Assembly: GCA_009763385.1 (NCBI GenBank)
Contig: CM019824.1
Coordinates: 179,222,725 to 179,286,724, forward strand
Length of the DNA: 64,000 nucleotides
Origin: Coix lacryma-jobi var. lacryma-jobi
Taxonomy: Eukaryota; Streptophyta; Magnoliopsida; Poales; Poaceae
Reading direction: 5' to 3'
Positions 1 to 11,100 of the stretch are shown piece after piece. How positions within the stretch are numbered: position 1 is the stretch's first letter; every line of letters begins with the position of its first letter. The notes under the pieces were generated by a model. The model ran no database searches. It had not been told where the DNA came from and saw only the letters and a list, made by a program, of their open reading frames with translations. A program made the position numbers and the translations under genes.

Positions 1-1115
1 GTTTCCATCGTCGTGGCGGGTTCCCTGCTGACCAGCGACGCGAGCTAAGGGTGTCAGGAACCAGATTTGAACTGGTGACACGAGGATTTTCAGTCCAGCA
101 GGGAGAATCGCAAGTGCGTGTGTGGCTAGCTGTTGCACGCGGCTCGGGGTCCGATGTGCCCGATGATACCACTACCCGCCGCTGCTCTCAACCCCCGCGT
201 CGGCGCCGTGTCGTAAGGCCAGTCTCAGTGGTCTCAGTTTCAATACAACCAGATTTTGGAAACAGTGCATGAGAGTTTCATGGAGATGAAACTATCTATA
301 CTTTTATGAAATTCTTGTCATCTTTCTCTTCATTAATATAGCGTCATGTCAGCATATTAAATGCTCATAAAAACTCTCAACGAGACTGATCTAATATTGC
401 GCATGCATGATGAGAAAAAATGCCGCAGCACGAGGATGGAATTGGGAGACGAAGCATGGGGATGGAATTTGGAGTCGGATGGACGAGGCTGCAGGCTGCA
501 GGCAGACAGCGTCGCACGTAGGCAGGCGTCGCATCGTTTACTGGAGTGGGGGAGGCAAAGGAACAAGCAGCTTCGCGAGGGTTGGCGTGGTAGCGTCCGC
601 TTGAGTTACCGGTTTACCGGGAGACACCGTAACGTAATATTCACCTCACAATGTAACTGGCAGAGCCTGATCGGGGTGTGGCACAAATTTTTCACATGAC
701 GTGGCGCAATGAGCTGCCCGAGCTTGGAGTTGAGTTTGGAAAGGTAAAGAAGAATGGATTGAACGGGTTATGTACTGTTGTTGCATTGCATTCCCCCAAC
801 TAATTGGCAATCAGATTATAGCTAACTAATTGGCAATCAGATTAGCTGAGTGCGGGCTAGACGACACATTGGGAAATGGAGCAGCATGCGAAACAAAAGG
901 ATTCAGCGCTGCACTGCCCACCGTTGAATTTGAATCCATCCTTCCTTCCTTCCTTCCTTCCTTCCTTCCTTCCTTCAGGACAGCAGAAAGAAAAGCCAGA
1001 GGCTTGCTGCTGCTGCTGAACTAATTGATAAGCAATCGGATCTGCTGCCTCAGCCGTCTCTGCCCACATGCATCTTGCATCTTGCTTCTTGCTTGATTAA
1101 TTGATAAGCATTAGC
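1..1115. other. Intergenic, no gene seen; CTTC microsatellite
   Basis: I see no coding region with codon bias or recognisable protein similarity on either strand. The only clear structure is a perfect CTTC tetranucleotide microsatellite of about nine units at 941-976. The stretch is the 3' flank of the minus-strand gene that follows. Confidence 0.5.
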
Positions 1116-2057
1116 TTACAGCTCCAACACCACAACTGCAAGCCAATCCAGAAGGAGCAGGTGCATGCCACATGTTCAGTTCAGCTATATATACATCTCA
1201 TATCTCATCTCATGATTAAGGCCAGTGCAGGCTACATCTACATATATAGTTAATAATAAACAAATAAAATAAACAATGCAGGCACAACTCACAGTCTGAA
1301 TCGGTGGTGATCCACTGCGCCGTCCTGCAGCTGCAGGCCTCCTCCTCCTCTCCTTGCATGCTCTTTGGGCTGCCGCCGCCGCCGTACAACATACTCTGCT
1401 GACTCATGGACGACAGCCTTGACATGCAGTAGTCTTTCCTCAATGGCGTCAGCAGCGTCTGCTCCGACTCCGAGGCCTTTGCAGGCGCTGACATCAACGA
1501 CAGCGGCGAATACGCAACCGACGATGCCGAGGAGCAGCTACCCACGTCCACCTCCCACTTGAAGCTCAGCTTGCCCGAGCTGCAGCTTATCTCCTCCTGC
1601 TGCTGCCGCCCTCCCTTTGCGGCTGCAGCGCTGTCCCTTGCATGGAAGCTCAGAACCTTCTGCAGAAACACATTTGATTTCTACGCACATCAGAATCTTC
1701 TATACAGCTAAACAAAACTACTATTAACCTATGAATCACGTCGTATACAGCAGACATACCTTCCATTTCTTTCCACTGATGGCGGCGCTGTGAGGCCTGG
1801 CCTGGGAAGCCCGTTTCAGAAGCTCCTTAACTCGCGCAACTGCCTTCTTGCCGTCAATCCTATGCGCCATCTTCTTCATTGCACTGTCAACAATGCCATG
1901 CTCGTTGAAGATAGGCAGCACTTTGCAGCCAATCACCACAGTGCCGGTAGGCTCAGCAATGTGCCCCATCCTAATTAAAGCCACCTCAGTCACTATGGGG
2001 TCAGATGAGCGAGGCCTGTTGCTGCAACCCCAGACACCTTGCTTTCATTGCATCCAT
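1116..2057 (-). CDS. Uncharacterised plant protein, 3 exons, about 227 aa
   Basis: Function unknown. The minus-strand model is exon 1 at 1760-2057, exon 2 at 1293-1659 and a 20-nt exon 3 at 1116-1135. Splice signals are good: donor AAG|GTATGT, acceptor tttctgcag, donor GACT|GTGAGT, acceptor actgcag. The last exon gives the C-terminus WITTDSDFVVLEL, which I remember as a typical end of an unnamed plant family. Exon 1 encodes a conserved-looking block (residues about 22-99) with IRMGHIAEPTG and a basic helix rich in K and R. Exon 2 is low-complexity, with Ser and Glu runs. There is no signal peptide and no membrane segment. The start is uncertain. The ATG at 2057 is out of frame with the rest by one base, and the GGGG run at 2028-2031 is the likely site of the extra base. 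Removing one G makes exon 1 exactly 99 codons in phase 0. Without that correction the first usable ATG is the Met of IRMGH. Confidence 0.6.
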
Positions 2058-4814
2058 CTATCCCCTGCGTATGGGCAGTCTTTATAAGGATTTGTTACAA
2101 GCATAGGCAGGTCGTTTGGTTAGGCAATCAACGGTTGAGATCAAATCAAACTAGTAGTGGGGATTAACCAACGTACGCTCAGGATCATATCAGACATGAG
2201 ATGAATCAGTATCATCTATCTATCTATCATATGATTGTAGCAACATGGTGGGCAACGCCAACTAGCTAAGCTGGAATTTGCCTTAGTTAAACATCACATG
2301 TGGAGATAGAATAATATCACAATGGATGTTCTGGTTGTAACAAGTATAAGAATCTTGATTAGGTGCGTGCAGTTGAGGTCAAAGTCGAACACTACTACCA
2401 CAAGCAAGGCTAGCAGCATTTTAGATCTCCTCAACCAAGTTGCCTATTTGTTTAGCAGTTTAAGTGAAAGGATTAGATAGAAGCTGTGTCATCACACTAG
2501 CTATAGATGCAGTGTTGATTATTGATGCAAGGGGCGGGGCGGGGCGGCGGCAAAGACACATGAGATGAGAAAGATTAAGCAAGCAAATGATATGGGCATG
2601 AATGATTAGTTGGAACGCTGTCCTTTGCGCTGCTTAGGTTGGCCATGTGATGCATGCATGCAAACCAATGGTGTCCTTGGGCTACGGCATGTTACTGTGC
2701 ACTGACATACTGTAGGAGAAGGCTTTTTTTTTAATGGTATACTTCTGTACCTCTTGTCTCACCAGCTACTTTATCTGGAGGCTACAACTGCATGTTATAT
2801 ATATTCCATGGGAGTTCATGGGTTGAAAAACAAGAGAGATACACTGAAGTCTATAGCTTGTGTTGCAAATAGCCGCAGAAAGACTGACACATAGCCCGAA
2901 CTGAAACAGAAAAGGAGCCCCTCTGTGAAATAAAATGTTTCAGACATTTCAGTTGAATACGAATTGCATTGCCAACCAATGCATATATCCTGGACAGTTT
3001 CTCACTAGAGAAACATGGTGGCTCATGTGCTGAGGCAATCTGGCACATTAATAATAATGTTAGCTGCACATGAATCTATTACACATAGTTCAGATTGTGG
3101 AAATGGTTTTCTGCTAGAGTTAGCCAGAATAGCAGAAGATCTGCAGCATGGGGGCACCTGTCCTCACATAAGCGACATTATGCTCGGCAATGTACTCTAA
3201 TCTCACTGTCCATGAACCATGATAGAGCACCACAAGTCCCCCCCAAAAGGGAAAAGGATGCCAAGACATGACTGACGTGATCCAAAACGACCAGAATTTG
3301 TGAACAGCATTTTTCTCGACATCTAGTTATGGTACCAACGTGTTGTGTATTTGGCATACCACAATGTAGTGATGCGGTGCGGTGGACTCAGCTTGGCTAT
3401 TAAAATACTATTTATGCCCCTTCCCTTGTCATTTTCATATCAAAATAGTGACACAGTGCTTGTGTTTGTAGTTTGTTCCAGAATAAAAAGATCATGGAAG
3501 TAGCTACCAACAAAGTGATATGATCTACGTGCTGCATAACCACTACTTGGTTTGTCATCTGGTTTTCCATTTCACATCTAAAGTTCTAAACTCCTTTTGT
3601 GTGGTCTAGTGACATGGAAATCAGAACCATAAAACAAGTGCAACAATGAGATTTGTGCTGTTGGATTCTTCACTTTTATTCTTCCAGCAAAGCCGTCCTA
3701 ATTTCCAAGAACTTTCAGAATCCTCTGATTGCAAAACAAATTTACTGTTTAGACATGCAACAAAATCATGCAAAATTGTTTGGTTCCCTCTAGTACAGAG
3801 TAACATCAACAGCTACGGTAACAGGTTCCTGATTGGTCAAATGCCATATTCCCATGGCATAAAAGAATTTCAGAGCTGACATTCACATAAAAATGGAATA
3901 AGTGACCAAAGGAAGGGATATCATGTTTACTCTGTTAAGTTGACACGCACCAACTAGTTTAACCCAAAAGCTTAGACATTTAGGAAGAGATGGTGTGCAA
4001 TGCACTTATACACCTCCCCCTTCAGGTGCAGCCAGAGAGAGGCGCAAATGTGGAAATAAAGGGATGTAGGACTTAAGTTGCCTCTACCAAGATTCAAACT
4101 CAAATCCTCTGGCTTTGATTCCATATTAAGTCACACACATCAACCAGTTCAACCCAAAAGCTTAAGGTTTTAGGAAGAGGTGGGCAATGCACTTATACAC
4201 ACTTCAACAAACTCAATTTTATCTGAATCTATAAATCAATTAGAAAATAGGAAACGGGATCAATTTTTCCAACAAAACAGGTACCCTGATAATAGCAGAT
4301 GTGAGCCCCTAAGAAAACCAAGCCAGATTAAGCCTTGTAATGAACCTTGAAACTTTCATGAAACAATTAAAATATTTCTAAAATTCAGGGTACCTGTTTT
4401 GTTTCATGAAGCCACCAAAAGTTTCTGAGATTAAGCTGAGAGCAAACTTACTTCAACATGAAGCCACCAAAAGTACCAACCATAGAGCAGAACCATCAAG
4501 CAACTTTATTGTTTCCTTTCTCTTACTTATTGAATTGTTCCACAAAGGCAAATGAAATTTGCAAGCATGAAACCTGAAATAATGATAACCACCAAACTGA
4601 ATCACATACAAATGTATTTGCTATCCTTTTTATCAACAAGAAGTACACCTTGTGCTGACTTTCATTATTATACATCCAATTTATATGTTTACAGAAAATT
4701 CTTAAAACATCTGCCTACAGATATGTCTCAAATGTCAACACTATCCAGAAGAATTTAGTGCCTATGTGTACAATATAGCAAAGCCACAACCTCGCAAATC
4801 TACTAAGCTTAGGT
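2058..4814. other. Intergenic, AT-rich, no gene recognised
   Basis: I see no convincing exon. It holds a GGGGC-rich patch near 2531, a short CTAT repeat near 2215-2230 and an imperfect direct repeat of about 80 bp (see the next entry). The last few hundred bases before 4815 are probably the 3' UTR of the U-box gene. Confidence 0.4.
3934..4200. repeat. Imperfect direct repeat pair, about 80 bp units
   Basis: Two related segments at about 3934-4013 and 4126-4200 share the core AACCCAAAAGCTTA and the ending GCAATGCACTTATACAC. They lie about 190 bp apart in the same orientation. I cannot assign them to a named transposon family. Confidence 0.5.
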
Positions 4815-6911
4815 TCATGCTTCTTCAGCTTGCCGCATGAGTTCTAGAATGCTAGAAGCTTTTCTCTTTGCACGTTCTGTACCAGAATCTGACAGTTCCT
4901 TGAGTGCATCCTCTGCTCCAGCAGCCTTTGCAGCCCTCGTTTGCTCAACATCAGTGCAACAAAGTGACCACAGAACGGCTGCAGCATTCTCTCTGTTGCG
5001 AGGAGACCCAGTTTTAATCACCTCAATGAGTGGCGAGATGGGATCTGATTGCGCAATTACAGCCTTGGCTTCAGGGTTACCAGCAAGAATAGCCAGAAGA
5101 GTGAGTGCCTCATCGATCATTCCCCCAGTAGGATCGACCAAGAAGTTCATCAGATGGATAACGATCCCAGCTTTCACTGCTCGTATCTTATTTCCCTGGT
5201 ATATGCACAGATTAAAAATTGCCGTCGCAGCATCTTTCTTGCCTCTTGGGCTCCCATCGCACAGAAGATTAATGAGTGGAGGTATTGCACCAGCGCCACC
5301 AATTGTAACCTTGTTTTCATCTACAACTGACAAGCTAAATAGTGTGGCTGCTGCGTTCTCTCTAGCTTCCATGCTCCCAGTTTTGAGCACTTCCACAATC
5401 TTAGGGATAGCATGAGAGCTTACAATGCTTGCCTTGTTGTTCTCATGGATGGAGAGGTTAAGGAGCGCTGTGACAGCATGTTCCTGCGTTCTTGGATCTG
5501 AAGAGGAAAGTAGATTGACTAGCAAGGGGATTGCTCCTGCTTCAGCAATGCATATCCGGTTGTTGACATTTCTCTTTGCAAGCAAACGGATCTCACCGGC
5601 AGCTGCACGTTGCTCATCTTGGCTCCCACTCCTCAACCTGTTCATTAGGGAGACTAAACCAGCATGGTCGTAGTCAGAGCTTTTCGATGCTTTCTTATCT
5701 CGGGAGTTTGCCTTGTTCTTCGGAAGCTCAATGCCGTTGGCTTCGCACCACTGAGCTATTAGGCTTTTCAGGACAAAGTTTGGTGTCAGTGATGTATGGG
5801 AGAGGAGCTGCTGCGTCTTAGGGCATGTCTTGTGTCCAGAATCAAGCCATTTCTGAATGCAAGATCGCTCATAGGTCTGAATAGATAATACAAGAGAGGT
5901 TTCGTTAAAACCAATGTACCTGAGGATTAGAGTAGTGGTTACATTTTTGCATTATGGAATGCGTACCTGCCCGCTGGAAACGATGACAGGGTCTTGCATG
6001 AGCTCAAGGGATATTGGGCATCTGAATTCATCAGGGATGATAGGAGATGTATGCTTTATGGAGGCAGACCTGGTGCTCAGCGCCTCTGTGGTGGGAGCTT
6101 CAGTGTTGACGCAGTCTTTAAGCTTCTTGAGCAAGGAGGACATCTCCTCGACGCAGCCATCAGGTTCGCCACCACTAGAGATGACCATCTCATGCAGGGC
6201 GAGGGATTCTTTCTTGATATCGGACATGGTGTGCAGTTGCAGCTTATCTGAGATCCTCATCAAGACCCGGGGGTCAAAGGCCTTGTCAGAAAGAGCAGAG
6301 CATATATCCTTTGACAGCTGTGCATCTGGTGGAGCAGCTGTGGTTGCAGCCCTTTTGAACTGAGAATGCACAAGATCGACCTGGTTGCAGCTGTGGACGT
6401 CAGTGCAGTGCATAGCAGGTGAAGGGTTCAATTGATCGCATCAGGAATCAAGGGGGGGTTTGAGTTGGTACCTGCTCCAGCACTTCTTCCGGCATATCGA
6501 AGGTTTTGTAGGGCAAGGCATCCAAGGCCAGGTGAATGTGGCTGTTGACAGTTGCAAAGCGTCGGAGCACGGCATCCCCTTGCATGGCCTGGTTCGTTCA
6601 TGATCATGATTCGATATAAGATGTTCACGGGTTGGAACCATTAATACGGCCCTAGCAGAAAAATAAAGGAGCAAGCAAGGCGGCACCTGGTAGATCTTGC
6701 TGCCGTCGTGAACTGCGCGGAGGTGGTCGCGCGCGGCCCCCAGCGCATCTGCGAGAGGCAAGGCGTCGTCCCGGTCCCGGTCCCGGTCTTGGAGATGCTG
6801 GAGTAGGGGCGCGAGGAGGCGGATGCGGCGCGCGAGGTCGCCGCAGAGGCGGCGCATGGGCCCGCGCGGCTCCGGGAGCGCGGCGATCTCCGCCGCCACA
6901 CGCGCCGGCAT
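4815..6911 (-). CDS. PUB12: U-box E3 ubiquitin ligase with ARM repeats (SPL11/PUB12/PUB13 type)
   Basis: Four exons, all in phase 0: 6687-6911, 6472-6588, 5967-6380 and 4815-5876, giving 605 aa. The order is UND domain (residues about 1-215), U-box from IPDEFRCPISLELMQDPVIV (about 229) across the exon 3/4 junction to CPKTQQ, then about five ARM repeats to the end (for example RENAAATLFSLSVVDENKV and NRENAAAVLWSLC). The U-box binds the E2 and the ARM array the substrate. Family members act in the cytosol and plasma-membrane periphery, and rice SPL11 and Arabidopsis PUB13 restrain cell death and immunity. The start is secure: upstream in frame there is a stop and no other ATG. The MPARVAAEIAALPEPRG opening fits my memory of rice PUB12 better than SPL11. 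That choice between paralogues is inference. The reading frame is intact, with no odd features. Confidence 0.93.
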
Positions 6912-7981
6912 GGCCCACGCCTCCGCCTCCGCCGCCGCCGCCGTGGTGGGAACTTAGGTGGTTGGCGGTGGATTAATTGAGTCGAGATCCGATCCGATGC
7001 AATTGCCGCTGGTCCCTCTGGCTCTGTCGTCTCTACGCGGTGGGCTGAAGGACAGGAGAGGAGAGGAGGGGGGGAGCTGGAGGAAGACGATGCGATGGAG
7101 ACGACAAGCAACCAAATCAAGGGTACCATCTGACCAAGCAAGACCCAGGAGAGGAGACGTGGTCAACTCAACCGTGCTCGCTTTTGGTTTTGGTTTTGGT
7201 TTTGGGGCAATTCAACACTCGATTTGTAGGCCATCGGATCAGAGCAGCAGCCCTTGTCTGCCATCCGATTTGGAAAGCTGTATGACAACTTATTTTGCCT
7301 CACAAAACATATTGAAACAGCCAAAACAAGTTCAACCGAACAGATATTAACGTTGTGGCAACAAAACAAAACAGAAAAAAAAACTACCTATTCACACGGT
7401 ACCAACTAGTTGAAATTAATACATTGTGGTTTCCCTAATAATGGGATTAAAAGCATAAACCCACACCATGTCAACCGTCTAACAACCCTTTGACTATGCA
7501 TAACCTTATATTAGTTGTAAGTTTTTCTTTCAGGGAGCTCAGCCTTGGGTGCCCTCCGTCCATCCATCTATAAATATGGGCCAACAGCTACACACAAATG
7601 ATTCCAAAATTGCATCGCCCTACATATATCGCCGCTTCAGTCAGAATGTATGTTATCAGGACAAAAAAAAAAAAAAAAAAAAAAAAAAAAGGAATGCAAA
7701 GCACCTCCAGTACACCGTCAAAACTCAAAATAGCTCTGGTTGGAGTCAAGTTCAACTAACACCACCGATTACTTACAATATAGGAGGCCCACCACTTTCC
7801 GTGTCAAACACTCGACACATCAAAATTGAATTAGGAAATCTGTCTTCAGGGCCAGGACTCAGGGTGGGGCTGCTTCAATTGCATTGCATCTAGTATTACA
7901 CCAAAAATAGCCAGGTGTGGCACCACTTGCCAACCCTAGCACGACTACACTCAATTCAAGAGTGTAAACAAACAAAGAAAA
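6912..7981. other. Intergenic between two minus-strand genes
   Basis: This holds the 5' flank of the U-box gene, with a GGTTTT repeat near 7186-7205, and the distal 3' flank of the PHD/GNAT gene. A 28-base A run lies at 7663-7690. No further gene is recognised. Confidence 0.4.
7663..7690. repeat. Poly-A tract, 28 A
   Basis: An uninterrupted run of 28 A. It could be a plain homopolymer or the tail of a retroposed sequence. I found no flanking target-site duplication that I trust. Confidence 0.8.
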
Positions 7982-8053
7982 TTACTTTAGATCCGATGGC
8001 CTCTTGTATCCTTTCTTAGCTCTTTTCTTCGCCTTGGCTTTCAGCTCCTGCAT
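7982..8053 (-). CDS. Short lysine-rich coding-like exon or 23-aa micro-ORF
   Basis: On the minus strand an AG acceptor at 8048-8049 is followed by exactly 22 codons in phase 0, ending in TAA at 7982-7984. The peptide is ELKAKAKKRAKKGYKRPSDLK. With the ATGCAG just upstream it is also a 23-aa ORF. It lies 148 bp downstream of the PHD/GNAT stop codon. Exon 17 of that gene ends in phase 0, so this could be an alternative terminal exon. The strongly basic composition and clean phase make chance less likely but do not prove it is coding. Confidence 0.3.
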   Translation of the reverse strand: MQELKAKAKKRAKKGYKRPSDLK

Positions 8054-8194
8054 ACCAACGATTCATCGTCTTTGCCATGCTTTGCTTCCTTACCAACTCT
8101 TTATGTACATCGCAATAGTGACCCCCAAAAGACAAGACAAAATCCTGCTTGCTGGCTAGCTATCGCAACAACCATCTCTCTTTTATCACATCAA

Positions 8195-11100
8195 TCATGA
8201 CATTGGAACAGCCTTGTACAGGTATGACGTTCCATGGAATATAGTCAGGTGTGCCCCATTAAGATAAGCTTCCAGCTGCAAAACACCAACATCAGTTAGA
8301 TTTACATCTACACAACATTTAAGCTAAATGGCAGGCTTCGTAGTTAACCTCTTCAGGAGGGATCCTAGAGAAGCCAAATTTCTTCATCCAGATCCCTTCA
8401 GCTTCATGTGCAGCTGGAAGCACAAAGTGCTTGATCTTCAGCGAGACTAGCACCCTCTCTATGCATGAGAACAAGGCTTGGAAGTAGCCCTGCATCAGCG
8501 TAATAGGTCAAACATCAACCAATGAACAAAGAACCAATCGCATGACCAAAATAAACAATCTAGTATTGAGCAGCAAAGCAATTATAAGACCCACCAGCCC
8601 TTGAACATCCTGGCTTGTAGCAACTAGTGGCAGCTCAGCCACATCACCTCCCATCACACGCATTAGTGCTGCTGATACCACAGTAGAGCTGCAACAAGCA
8701 ACTATTATTCAGTAACAATGGATGCAGAAGTTGGGACGATTTTCCATTTTACTATAAAAGTTCTTACCCCACAGTTAACAGTGCACAGTACATTCCACTG
8801 TAATCTTGTCCGGGCATTCCCTCCTTAGGTCCCCTTCTGGTACATTTAAATGAGATGAGGACCTTCACAGAGGGAGTTGCATACCTCTAAGAGAAAGTGT
8901 TGTTCGGTTATCTTACCCGTTAACCATCTCAGGAATCAAATCTCTACCAGTGAGAGCTTCACGGATCGGATCAAAAGATTGCTGCAAAAGAAAACTTAGT
9001 GAGAAACCACTGAACTGAAGTCTTGATCCTAAGATAGTTTGATAAGAAGTCCTAATGTCCCTCCCCACTAATAATGCCAAGCTGGCAACTAAAGCTTTGA
9101 ACCTGCTACTCAAGCCAAAATCAAAATCTCTTAGCAACAGAGCAAAAATTTGTTAGTTTGATAAGAAGTCCTAATGTCCCTCCCCACTAATAATGCTAAG
9201 CTGGCAACTAAAGCTTTGAACCTGCTACTCCAGCCAAAATCAAAATCTCTTAGCAACAGAGCAAAAATTTGTTATTTTCTTCTAAGATGAGAATATGACA
9301 ATTGTACAGCATTTTCCTTTTTAAGGTGCCCACAAGCTCACTGTTTGGCATTACAGTGCTATCAAAGAACAAAGAACTCACCCAAAGCTGGCAAACTCGG
9401 TAGTAACATGGGCTAAACACAGTTCTATTGGTAAACAACTATCATTTCTGACATATATGATAGAATGCATCCATCCAACATAATAACAAACTACCCAAAA
9501 CAGATTACCATCAGATGAGAAACACATCCAAAGGATGAAATGAACCAACAATTTTTGACCCAAAAATTTATCTATACATAAAAAAACATATGAGATCAAA
9601 TAATACAGGACTTACATGAAAAATTGGCACTGCAGCAGAGAGCAATATGCTTCCCTCTTCTGTAGCCCTTTTACCAGAAAGTAATTGCCATTTGAGATCT
9701 TCACTGGTGTCTATGCATAAACCTCTTATCTCATGTTTCTTCCTTATGATTTCAAGATCTGGCTCCGCCAACAGTTGAGCTCCATCGGAGATTATCTTGT
9801 CCAATGAAGATCGTGTCTCAGAACAACTGCTGCAACAGAACCACTCCCCCTCTGGCAATTCCTGTAGAAAATTGTGTTGTGTTAGCATTGAGTCATTCAC
9901 CCAGGAAAAAGGCATCATACTCCATCTGAAGTGAATATATCATGCTCACCAAACCTAAGGTTAAGATAACAACTGACTTTAATCACATAATAAGGTTGTT
10001 CTGCACTAACCTTTAGTTCTACCTGCCATTGACTCTGCAAGCATCCAACATGATACTCTTTCTCACACTGAGCAGCACAAAATAGAAATATGTCAGCCAA
10101 GTATGTTACACTTTAGTCTAGTCTAGAGCAAAAAAATAAGAGAAAAATGAACCATGTGAAGAAAACATTATGTATTAATATTTGAACAATAAATAATGAC
10201 GTGCAAGCAAAAATATCAAGCCACTGCAGAAAAAGGAAATGCATAGCATACTTGGTCACAGAGTATCACAGTGCGCTCATCAAATACAGCATTGTTGAAA
10301 TCTTTCTGTCTGCACAGAGAAACTTCACCAGTTAAAACGCTGTAAGAATGCAACTGGCATAAAAAAGCACAGCTAGTAGTTCAGGAGGCTAACATACTGA
10401 CAACAAACAAACAATCATTAAAGAACATATCACACATTTCACTCTTCTAAGAGATAACTGCCAAGAGTGCCTACTGCCTAGGCACCAGCCGCCGTCATCC
10501 TGCCTTGCTGGAAACTCACCTAGATAACCCGGATAGCTAAAGGCATTATGTACCAGGGGTTTAAACTCTTTATTACCTTCTAGTCACAGTATTTATTTAG
10601 GTGCTGTTTGATTTGCCTATTGATTTTAGCCTAACCGGCTGCAACAAGAGATTCTACAGCTGGCAGTGGCACATTTTCTGCCCGCATACTCTGTTCCATA
10701 GGGGTCTATCAGCATCAGTTGTACTTGAGCATGATGCTTACTGAAAGTTTACCAAGAGATTTTTAAACCCACAACTAGTTTGCACTCATGGGTGTTTTAC
10801 ATTTAACAGAACAATAGAATAAATTACCTATGATCAATACTTGTTAAAAATATGCATAAAAGAAAAGGTCCCAAGCATTCTTTTATGTGCCACGTGCCAC
10901 GTATGCAAAAAGGACTTCTTGTGTTCTCATAGGAGAAATTTAAAAAACCAAAAATCTAAAAGAACAGGTTTAGGGGTTCAAAACCAAGTTAACTAATCAA
11001 ATGTAATGACTTTGTGAAGTCTAGTTCTTAAGATCTAAATTTTATTTTCCCAACCTCCATTAAATAATAAGGATAACTAAAAGGGTCAGCTTTAGGAAAC

